Under the pieces are notes generated by a model. It did no database searches. It was not told the DNA's origin and worked only from the letters and a program-made list of their open reading frames with translations. Shown here in pieces: positions 1 to 4,904 of a DNA stretch of 5,299 nt. Origin of the DNA: an uncultured Actinomycetes bacterium (GTDB lineage: Bacteria; Actinomycetota; Acidimicrobiia; Acidimicrobiales; Ilumatobacteraceae); assembly GCA_903925985.1 (NCBI GenBank), contig CAIYHK010000232.1, forward strand, positions 1 to 5,299. The letters run 5' to 3'. The position numbers were made by a program, and so were the translations under genes. Numbering within the stretch: the stretch's first letter is position 1; each line of letters starts with the position of its first letter.

Positions 1-783
1 CCCAGTGAGGTAGTCATAGGTGTAAGGGTCACCATCGTCGCAAACGATTACTACATCGTTCCCATCGCAGTCTTGGTCAATGCTGTCGTTTGGTACTTCG
101 CTGGCTCCGGGGTAGATGGAATCATTGCTGTCGTTGCAATCTTCACTGACTAGCGAAGGATCGGTATTCCAAAGGTCAACCACGTATGTGTCGCCATCGG
201 TGTCTACTGGCTTGTCGCACATGATGGTGCCTTGGGAGTTGTACCCAATAACTCGATAAGGCGCTTCACATGATTGATCAGCAACCACCATGGCTGCGTC
301 TACGCCGTCTACGCCGTCTACGCCGTCCTCACCGTTTACGCCGTCCTCACCGTTTACGCCGTCTACGCCATCTACGCCGTCCTCACCGTCTTGGCCCGCC
401 GCCGCCATCAAAGTCCACTTGCCAGCACTGGGGGGTTGAACGTTCTTGGTAGCCGCAAGCGCAATGTAGGACGAGCCGTTGTGAACTACAACATCGTCAA
501 TCACGTAACTTGCCGAAGAGCTCCAGGCGCCACGGAATCGCAGTCCATTTGAAGTCCACGCGATTTGTTTTTCTCCAGATTTGCATTTCTCATTCGCATC
601 CGTGTCGATCACACGTAATGCACCTTTATTGGCGCCGCTGGTTGCGTAACACGCCGTGATCTTGCCCGTTGTAGTGGATGGGATCGCAGCAACTGCAACT
701 CCACCTGCGATGAACATTCCAATAATGAGACCAGATACGAAGCGGCCTTTGCCACCGATGAATGCAGATCTAATCTTGGACAT
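1..783 (-). CDS. Exported collagen-like surface protein with CBM5/12-like and MopE-type modules (3' end outside window)
   Basis: Reading the minus strand from the ATG at 783-781 gives 261 residues with no stop before the window edge, so the C-terminus is missing. Residues 15-33 form a hydrophobic signal or anchor segment (VSGLIIGMFIAGGVAVAAI). Residues 41-80 hold a two-Cys module (C45, C67) ending in IAWTSNG, of a kind often seen ahead of collagen repeats in actinobacterial exported proteins. Residues 84-128 look like a CBM5/12-type module: RGAW, then SYVIDDVVVHNGSSYIAL, then PPSAGKW. Residues 130-162 are eleven uninterrupted G-X-Y triplets (GQD, GED, GVD, GVN). Residues 195-242 carry an acidic DTDGD loop and a MopE-type motif: EDCNDSND, IYPGASEVPND, IDQDCDGND (C216, C239). 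The protein is probably displayed on or released from the cell surface, with possible carbohydrate and metal (Ca or Cu) binding; this is inferred from modules only. The start is supported by a purine-rich GGGG/GAGG stretch upstream and by the signal segment following directly. It is transcribed divergently from the SRPBCC gene. Confidence 0.85.
   Translation of the reverse strand, partial: MSKIRSAFIGGKGRFVSGLIIGMFIAGGVAVAAIPSTTTGKITACYATSGANKGALRVIDTDANEKCKSGEKQIAWTSNGLRFRGAWSSSASYVIDDVVVHNGSSYIALAATKNVQPPSAGKWTLMAAAGQDGEDGVDGVDGVNGEDGVNGEDGVDGVDGVDAAMVVADQSCEAPYRVIGYNSQGTIMCDKPVDTDGDTYVVDLWNTDPSLVSEDCNDSNDSIYPGASEVPNDSIDQDCDGNDVVIVCDDGDPYTYDYLTG
298..396 (-). repeat. 9-bp tandem array encoding collagen-like G-X-Y triplets
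   Basis: Eleven consecutive 9-bp units, plus-strand forms gtctacgcc, gtcctcacc and gtttacgcc, each encode one Gly-X-Y triplet on the minus strand. In protein order the triplets are GQD, GED, GVD, GVD, GVN, GED, GVN, GED, GVD, GVD, GVD. GED-GVN forms an 18-bp higher-order repeat present twice. There is no proline and no lysine in the array; the Y position is always Asp or Asn. Such near-identical short units are prone to copy-number change by slippage. Confidence 0.9.
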
Positions 784-890
784 CCTCAACCCCAAACTCG
801 ACTCGTTCAATTTGAACTGTTCGTATCGCAAACCTAATCGCAAACTTTCCATAGACTTTGCAACTTGCGGCAAGTTAACTGTGGAGAAAA
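784..890. promoter_or_regulatory. Divergent intergenic region with two palindromes
   Basis: This 107-bp gap separates the minus-strand surface-protein gene from the plus-strand SRPBCC gene, so promoters for both should lie here or nearby. GTTCAATTTGAAC at 805-817 is a 6+1+6 palindrome. AACTTGCGGCAAGTT at 862-876 is a perfect 7+1+7 palindrome ending 14 bp before the SRPBCC start codon. ATCGCAAAC occurs twice in direct orientation, at 825-833 and 837-845, with a 12-bp period. GGAG at 883-886 is the likely ribosome binding site for the gene at 891. No convincing sigma70-type -35/-10 pair could be assigned on either strand. The palindromes could be operators, but no regulator gene is in view. Confidence 0.45.
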
Positions 891-1358
891 ATGACTGACA
901 CAAACTTTGATTTAGTGCTTGAGCGTGTTGTCCCAATAACGCCAGCCGAACTCTGGCAAGGATGGACGGATGCCGAAACACTTAAAAAGTGGTTTACCCC
1001 CGCACCATGGATCACTTCAGAGGCCGAGATTGACCCGCGTCCGGGTGGCATATTCCACACTGTGATGAATGGCCCCGATGGCGAACGCAACGAGGGAACG
1101 GGTTGTGTTCTAGAGGCAGTCAGAGATACACGTTTTGCCTGGACGAGCGCGCTGTTGCCTGGATTCATCCCGCATGTACGGCCCGAAGAAGGGTTCTTCT
1201 TCACCGCAATAATTGAATTTGAATCCGTCGAACGCGGCACCCTCTACCGGGCAACTGTGCGGCACGAGAATGCGACTGATGCACAGACCCATGCCGAGAT
1301 GGGTTTTGAAGCCGGCTGGGGTGCTGCTCTGTACCAACTTGTGGCGTTATTTGCCTGA
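891..1358 (+). CDS. SRPBCC (AHSA1-type START-like) domain protein
   Basis: This 155-residue soluble protein has the features of the SRPBCC superfamily, AHSA1 (activator of Hsp90 ATPase homologue 1-like) branch. It shows the N-terminal strand FDLVLERVVPITPAELWQGW, then ETLKKWFTPAPW (residues 29-40), a PGGIFHTVMNGPDGE hairpin (51-65), and the C-terminal helix region HAEMGFEAGWGAALYQL (134-150), equivalent to the family's typical H..MGF..GW...L..L segment. Members fold as a helix-grip cavity that binds hydrophobic ligands; bacterial single-domain proteins mostly have no known ligand, so no reaction is assigned. Length is normal for the family and there is no signal peptide. The ATG is preceded by GGAG with a short 4-nt gap. 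It stands divergent from the surface-protein gene and 114 bp ahead of nhaA; co-transcription with nhaA is possible but unproven. Confidence 0.85.
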   Translation: MTDTNFDLVLERVVPITPAELWQGWTDAETLKKWFTPAPWITSEAEIDPRPGGIFHTVMNGPDGERNEGTGCVLEAVRDTRFAWTSALLPGFIPHVRPEEGFFFTAIIEFESVERGTLYRATVRHENATDAQTHAEMGFEAGWGAALYQLVALFA

Positions 1359-1378
1359 GAGCTAAGTCTCGTTGCCGA

Positions 1379-1472
1379 GGGTTCGCGTCCCCGTAGTTTG
1401 CGCAGGATAGGTAGTCTTTAAGGGCTAGTGAAGGTGTGCCGGGAAGTCTGGTCGGCGAGATCAGGAGAACCC
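1379..1472 (+). promoter_or_regulatory. Structured nhaA leader, candidate Li+/nhaA-I-type riboswitch
   Basis: The region between the SRPBCC stop and the nhaA start contains nested complementary segments. GGGTTC at 1379-1384 pairs perfectly with GAACCC at 1467-1472, closing a domain whose 3' strand takes in the last base of the nhaA Shine-Dalgarno and directly abuts the ATG. Inside, TAGTC 1412-1416 can pair with GGCTA 1423-1427, and GCCG 1438-1441 with CGGC 1453-1456; CCGGG 1439-1443 has an alternative partner in TCTGG 1447-1451 or CCCG 1390-1393. Known lithium-sensing classes (nhaA-I and nhaA-II motifs) sit upstream of nhaA genes and control them. The position and a helix overlapping the ribosome binding site fit such a translational switch, but I cannot confirm the class by eye; a translation-coupled leader without ligand sensing is also possible. 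Confidence 0.4.
1463..1467 (+). promoter_or_regulatory. Shine-Dalgarno of nhaA
   Basis: AGGAG lies 5 nt before the ATG at 1473. It fixes the nhaA start there rather than at the in-frame GTG at 1428, which has no comparable site and would add 15 residues unlike NhaA. Confidence 0.85.
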
Positions 1473-2759
1473 ATGAGCAAAACACAACGCCAAAACCCTT
1501 CGGTGGGTGTTCGAACACTTTCGCCACTTCGGGATTTCCTCCACAAAGAAGCCGCCGGTGCTGTGTTACTCGCACTTGGCGCATTGGTTGCTCTGATCTG
1601 GGCGAACTCGCCTTGGGCTGGGTCCTATGAAAGTTTCTGGCACAGTAGAACGGCGATCACAGTTGCTGGGCACAGCCTCGAACTGGATTTGCGGCATTGG
1701 GTTAATGACGGCCTGATGACGATCTTTTTTCTCGTTGTAGGTCTCGAGATTAAGCGCGAGATCACGCATGGCCATCTAGCAAATCGTCGCGCCGCCTTGC
1801 TTCCAGGAGTCGCTGCTCTTGGTGGGATGTTGGTGCCAGCGCTTGTGTATCTTGCCATCGCTGGAACCTTTGCTCCACGGGGGTGGGCCATTCCGGTGGC
1901 AACCGACATCGCACTCGCAGTTGGAGTGCTGTCTGTGGCAGGTGGTCGTGTGCCGTCATCTCTGCGAGCATTTCTGCTCGGCCTTGCGATTGTTGATGAC
2001 ATCGGGGCAATCATCATCATTGCTGCGGTTTACTCAACTGGCGTGACTGTTGGTTGGTTAGCTGCGGCGGTGGTTGGTGTGGCGGTGACCATTCTCGTTC
2101 AGCGCATTCAAGTTCAAACGGTGTTTGTTTATGTTGTGATCGGAGTGGTGATTTGGCTCGGGCTATACGAAGGGGGCGTGCATCCAACTCTTGCTGGTGT
2201 AGCAATGGGACTACTTGCGCCGTCCTCGCCGCGTAAACAAGTAGAGCTAATCGATGTCGAAGAAATCTCGGATGTCACGGCGGCGGAATCGGCGATAGCA
2301 GCAAGTAAGAGTGCCCGAGCATCAGTTTCTGTCGTGGAATGGCTGCAACACATGCTGCATCCTTGGACCAGTTTTGTCATCGTGCCCGTTTTCGCTTTAG
2401 CGAACAGTGGAATCGAAATTTCTGTTGACTCAATTCAAGATGCGGCAAAATCAGCCGTCACATGGGGCGTGTTCTTTGGATTGCTGGCAGGCAAGCCATT
2501 GGGGATTTTTATTGCAACGCGGATGGCCTCGAGGTCTGGCATTGCTGATCTTCCTAGTGGTTCTTCGTCGCGTCAGATACTTGGCGCAGGTACTGCTGCT
2601 GGAATCGGCTTCACCGTTGCAATTTTCATCACCGAACTCGCTCTGCCTAATGCAACCGACCAAGCCAACGCCAAGCTTGCAATTCTCTTTGCATCAGTGA
2701 TTGCCGCTTGCTTCGCGCTCGCTTTGCTACTTCGTGGCAAAGCTGCGAGCCACCATTAA
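1473..2759 (+). CDS. nhaA: Na+/H+ antiporter NhaA
   Basis: A 428-residue inner-membrane secondary transporter that exchanges cytoplasmic Na+ (or Li+) for external protons, serving pH and sodium homeostasis. Family signatures are complete: LRDFLHKEAAGAVLL at the N-terminus, FFLVVGLEIKREITHGHL (85-102), PVATDIALAVGVL (141-153), FLLGLAIVDDIGAIIIIA (167-184), GGVHPTLAGVAMGLLAP (234-250), FALANSGI (307-314), GKPLGI (340-345) and AGIGFTVAIFI (376-386). The ion-site aspartates are present: D175-D176 correspond to E. coli D163-D164 and D145 to D133; K341 corresponds to K300. About twelve hydrophobic helices are expected. A hydrophilic loop near 251-285, rich in Glu, Asp, Ser and Ala, is somewhat long relative to E. 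coli NhaA. The start at 1473 is chosen for its strong Shine-Dalgarno; an upstream GTG start would translate the structured leader. A YhhN-family gene follows 36 bp downstream. Confidence 0.97.
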   Translation: MSKTQRQNPSVGVRTLSPLRDFLHKEAAGAVLLALGALVALIWANSPWAGSYESFWHSRTAITVAGHSLELDLRHWVNDGLMTIFFLVVGLEIKREITHGHLANRRAALLPGVAALGGMLVPALVYLAIAGTFAPRGWAIPVATDIALAVGVLSVAGGRVPSSLRAFLLGLAIVDDIGAIIIIAAVYSTGVTVGWLAAAVVGVAVTILVQRIQVQTVFVYVVIGVVIWLGLYEGGVHPTLAGVAMGLLAPSSPRKQVELIDVEEISDVTAAESAIAASKSARASVSVVEWLQHMLHPWTSFVIVPVFALANSGIEISVDSIQDAAKSAVTWGVFFGLLAGKPLGIFIATRMASRSGIADLPSGSSSRQILGAGTAAGIGFTVAIFITELALPNATDQANAKLAILFASVIAACFALALLLRGKAASHH

Positions 2760-2795
2760 CCGCTCGCGGTCTCTACAGAGTGCAAGAATCACGGG

Positions 2796-3431
2796 GTGAC
2801 TGGAACAGCAATTGCAATCTTGATCATCGCGTCACTGATGTCGGCGGTGAATTGGATAGCAGTGGCGCGAGATTCCGCATGGCTTGAATATGTGAGTAAA
2901 CCCTCAGCGACCATTGCGTTTCTGATCGTTGTAGCAACGCTTGATGTCCCACACGATTTCGCGTGGAGTTTGCTATTGGTGGCATTCGTATTTTGTCTTG
3001 CTGGCGACGTATTTCTGATGCTTCCGACAAATGCGTTTGTGCCGGGGCTTGCGTCGTTTGCATTGGCTCAGGTGTTGTTTGCGATCACCTTCTTTGGTGC
3101 CGACATAAATTGGTCCCGATTCATCGCCGGTCTCTGTTTCGCTGTGCCTATGGCAGGTTTGCTTGCAAGGCGATTCATCACTGCAATACGAGTCGCGGGG
3201 CTCAACTCACTTGTCGTGCCCGTAAGTGTTTACGTAATCGTGATCTCGTCAATGGCGCTTGGGGCGATAGCGAGTGGGTCAGCGGTGGCGATCGCTGGAG
3301 CAGTGAGCTTCATGATTTCGGACTCGCTGATTGCTGAGCGCCGCTTTGTAAACGAACAAAAGTGGCATTCAGTGGCAATCATGGTGACTTATCACTTTGC
3401 GCTCGCGGGTTTAGCCCTCAGTCTTCTCTAG
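2796..3431 (+). CDS. YhhN/TMEM86-family integral membrane protein (putative lysoplasmalogenase)
   Basis: A 211-residue, almost entirely hydrophobic protein with seven to eight predicted helices, the normal size for the YhhN family. Matching segments are SKPSATIAFLIV (34-45), the core FCLAGDVFLMLP (66-77) with Gly70-Asp71, FVPGLASFALAQ (81-92), and the late SFMISDSLIAERRF (171-184) with Asp176. The two membrane aspartates are the family's conserved putative catalytic residues. Vertebrate TMEM86B cleaves the vinyl-ether bond of lysoplasmalogens; most bacterial members have no proven substrate, so the activity here is inferred. In the segment following the GD motif, Gln92 stands where many relatives have His. 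The start is a GTG with only a weak GGGG-like stretch ahead of it; no other start lies in frame just upstream and the first helix begins immediately. Same strand and 36 bp after nhaA, suggesting one transcript. Confidence 0.82.
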   Translation: MTGTAIAILIIASLMSAVNWIAVARDSAWLEYVSKPSATIAFLIVVATLDVPHDFAWSLLLVAFVFCLAGDVFLMLPTNAFVPGLASFALAQVLFAITFFGADINWSRFIAGLCFAVPMAGLLARRFITAIRVAGLNSLVVPVSVYVIVISSMALGAIASGSAVAIAGAVSFMISDSLIAERRFVNEQKWHSVAIMVTYHFALAGLALSLL

Positions 3432-3534
3432 TTACGCGCGCAATCAGTGATGTTTGTGCCTAGTAGCACGGCAACTTTCGTTGAAGGCTGTGCATGTAGC
3501 GATGTTTGTTGCTGCAACCTGAGGAGGTCGTCAG
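3432..3534 (+). promoter_or_regulatory. Intergenic region and strong Shine-Dalgarno of the secreted-protein gene
   Basis: GAGGAGG at 3521-3527, seven nt before the ATG at 3535, is the strongest ribosome binding site in the window and fixes that start. The 9-mer GATGTTTGT occurs twice, at 3449-3457 and 3501-3509. A small GTGC/GCAC hairpin (3456-3459 with 3466-3469) is visible, but no T-tract follows, so it is not called a terminator. The gap is long enough for a separate promoter, though none is clear. Confidence 0.5.
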
Positions 3535-3960
3535 ATGATAAGCATCAAGTACAAACCGCGTTGGATTTTTGCAACGGTGATGGTTATTGGTTTGGGCGTC
3601 ACGAGTCAAATCCCTGCAAACGCCGCTCGGCCACGGGTAGAACGCGATTCGGGTGCATTCGTACGGCTGGTCGGTAATCCGAGTGAAGGGACAGCGAAGT
3701 TTCAGTTTGGCTGGGCTGAAGATACGGACGCCTCCAATGCTGCTGGCTATTGGATTGGCTTGTACGACGAGACCAATCTTCAGTACGTGTGGTCCTATGA
3801 CACCGGACCGAAAGATCTTGCGTCAAAGATCCTCCGTAACGCTAAGCCAACACCTGAGTTGCCGAATGGCGAGTACAAAGTGGTGTTCTTCGTGCGTGGC
3901 ACGTATGGTCCAGAGACAAACATCGCCGAGATTGAGTTGTTCTTTACTGTTGCTGCATAG
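3535..3960 (+). CDS. Small secreted beta-rich protein of unknown function
   Basis: A 141-residue protein with a classical signal peptide: basic n-region MISIKYKPR, hydrophobic core WIFATVMVIGLGV, and an ANA cleavage site after residue 30. There is no lipobox Cys; in fact the whole protein lacks cysteine. The mature part, about 110 residues, alternates polar and hydrophobic residues as in a beta sandwich: VRLVGNPSEGTAKFQFGW, GYWIGLYDETNLQYVWSY (71-88), LPNGEYKVVFFV (109-120) and EIELFFTVAA at the very end. The WIGLY...YVW pair followed by a P-x-G-x-Y strand recalls SKICH-like and related Ig-like modules that bind partners or ions; this is a resemblance seen by eye, not an assignment. Nine bp separate its stop from the next gene, so the two are probably co-transcribed. 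Real-gene support: excellent Shine-Dalgarno and coherent signal peptide. Confidence 0.8.
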   Translation: MISIKYKPRWIFATVMVIGLGVTSQIPANAARPRVERDSGAFVRLVGNPSEGTAKFQFGWAEDTDASNAAGYWIGLYDETNLQYVWSYDTGPKDLASKILRNAKPTPELPNGEYKVVFFVRGTYGPETNIAEIELFFTVAA

Positions 3961-3969
3961 TCTGACCAC

Positions 3970-4410
3970 ATGAAGCCGTCTCAACTTAGTCGTGTAGCAA
4001 CTTGGTTGCTCGTTGGGTTGCCAATTGGTCTGATCTGGCTGATCATTTGGTCTGGCTTGGTTAAAACGAGTCCTACTACAGACGACACTGTGCGAGTGCG
4101 GGGATGGGAGTCTGTTCTGCGTGAACTACCAGCGACGGTTCCGTTTGTCGCTGTTGGTTTTCTCGGAATGTTGGTTGGGACTGTGGTGGCACGCTCGGGC
4201 GAGGTGTCATCGGGCATGCGAGCCGTTAAACGGCACGCAATTGCTTTGGTAGTGGTTTTGGGGTTTGTGTTCGGTGGAAGTGCGGACAACATAATGACGA
4301 CTCGGTCTGCATCCGTTAAGTGGCTTTTGTTTCCAATTGAAGTTGGAATACCGCTTGGTTGTTATTTTCTGGCGAAGTCCAGTGTCGCTCGCGCGCAACA
4401 CGCTCGTTGA
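3970..4410 (+). CDS. Four-helix integral membrane protein of unknown function
   Basis: A 146-residue protein I do not recognise. Hydrophobic segments lie near residues 9-31, 55-74, 88-106 and 118-135, consistent with four membrane helices. A polar loop after the first helix (32-54, containing TSPTTDDT and RVRGWESVLREL) and one after the third (SADNIMTTRSASVK) separate them; both ends carry basic residues (MKPSQLSR, ARAQHAR). No catalytic or ligand motif is evident. The ATG lies nine bp after the secreted-protein stop and has no Shine-Dalgarno in that gap, suggesting translation coupled to the upstream gene. Functional pairing of a secreted beta protein with a small membrane protein is possible but unsupported. 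The stop codon is followed after eight bp by the 3' end of the convergent tmRNA. Confidence 0.72.
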   Translation: MKPSQLSRVATWLLVGLPIGLIWLIIWSGLVKTSPTTDDTVRVRGWESVLRELPATVPFVAVGFLGMLVGTVVARSGEVSSGMRAVKRHAIALVVVLGFVFGGSADNIMTTRSASVKWLLFPIEVGIPLGCYFLAKSSVARAQHAR

Positions 4411-4418
4411 CAGAATTG

Positions 4419-4795
4419 TGGAGCTGGGGGGAATCGAACCCCCGTCCCTCAGGTACTAACTACTCGTGATACGACCGTTCCCGACTATGTCGCTAACGCA
4501 GCGGCGCCCGCGGGTGGGCTGATCACAGAAGTGATCCGCGGCTCAACTTTCTGAGCGGTCAGTGGTCTTTCCCACCGCCAGCTTTCTTTCTCGCCGTCAT
4601 CCCTTGCTTCTGGTGCCGGGCTGCAATGGATTGGCCCCGTGCGGTCTCGCGACTCACGATGACTCTCTTAGGCCCTAATCAGGCTGCGAGAGCGAACTGC
4701 TCGTTGGCAATTCTGTTTGTGCCCCGTTTTTCGAGTCTGAGCAACTCGGGTCGCACGCGTAACCAGTGACTCTGACGTCGAAACCAGTCAGCCCC
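4419..4795 (-). ncRNA. ssrA: tmRNA (ssrA), single-piece
   Basis: Transfer-messenger RNA rescues ribosomes stalled on broken mRNA, acting with SmpB and marking the nascent protein for proteolysis. Read on the minus strand, the 5' end GGGGCTGACTGGTTTCGACG (from 4795) matches the tmRNA consensus. The 3' end has a T-arm with a five-bp GGGGG/CCCCC stem around TTCGATT (4443-4427), then CAGCTCC and discriminator A at 4419. GGGGCTG (4795-4789) pairs with CAGCTCC (4426-4420) over seven bp with a G-U at the third pair, the alanyl-tRNA synthetase identity element. The terminal CCA is not encoded; the genome reads CAA. A CGAGT/ACTCG stem with a seven-nt loop (4748-4732) lies just before the tag frame, as expected for PK1, and GATCAC/GTGATC (4536-4521) is a later helix. 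About 377 nt, normal length. No clear promoter; TACACT at 4822-4817 is a possible -10. Confidence 0.97.
4679..4723 (-). other. ssrA: tmRNA proteolysis-tag reading frame
   Basis: The internal frame reads GTNRIANEQFALAA followed by TGA at 4681-4679. The ALAA end is the degron recognised by ClpXP-type proteases. The resume codon is taken as GGC at 4723-4721, eight nt after the PK1-like stem; ACA at 4720-4718 would be the alternative. The C-terminal ANEQFALAA is certain from the frame, while the exact first residue is inferred. Confidence 0.85.
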
Positions 4796-4904
4796 TTGTT
4801 ATTTGTGTTGCTCACAAGTGTACGGCAGCGGGGCCACAAAGTAACCCCTAATTGAGTACAACGGTCATGCCCCACAACAGCGTTGGCTCGGTTGCCTTAT
4901 TTGC
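4796..4904. promoter_or_regulatory. Divergent region between ssrA and the lipoprotein gene
   Basis: This 109-bp gap must carry the ssrA promoter (minus) and any promoter of the lipoprotein gene (plus). TACACT on the minus strand (4822-4817) is a weak -10 candidate for ssrA without a good -35. On the plus strand no Shine-Dalgarno precedes the ATG at 4905. A 14-codon frame ATG...TGA (4867-4908) overlaps that start as ATGA, which would allow coupling if it is translated. Confidence 0.35.

Noticed and set aside
298..396. Short-repeat array as a possible CRISPR
   Set aside because: Units are 9 bp, contiguous and in coding frame, without spacers.
270..552. Plus-strand open frames rich in RLRR or VYAV repeats
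   Set aside because: They are antisense readings of the 9-bp collagen-like array; the minus-strand frame has coherent modules, a signal segment and G-X-Y periodicity.
875..1240. Minus-strand open frame opposite the SRPBCC gene
   Set aside because: It is antisense to a clearly recognisable SRPBCC protein and shows no family features of its own.
1428..1472. N-terminal extension of NhaA from GTG 1428
   Set aside because: The 15 extra residues do not resemble NhaA, there is no ribosome site at 1428, and ATG 1473 has an AGGAG five nt upstream.
1625..2380. Several minus-strand and alternative-frame open frames within nhaA
   Set aside because: They lie inside a complete NhaA coding sequence with all family motifs and show no plausible protein features.
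2759..2770. ACCGCTCGCGGT hairpin after nhaA as a terminator
   Set aside because: The stem is only four to five bp and no T-tract follows; the next gene starts 36 bp after the nhaA stop.
4419..4443. A tRNA gene suggested by the T-arm and acceptor sequence
   Set aside because: The upstream sequence has no anticodon arm at tRNA spacing; the acceptor partner lies about 370 nt away, as in tmRNA.
4675..4875. Minus-strand open frame of 66 codons across ssrA
   Set aside because: It overlaps the tmRNA 5' half and reads the tag region in the wrong frame; there is no ribosome site or recognisable protein.
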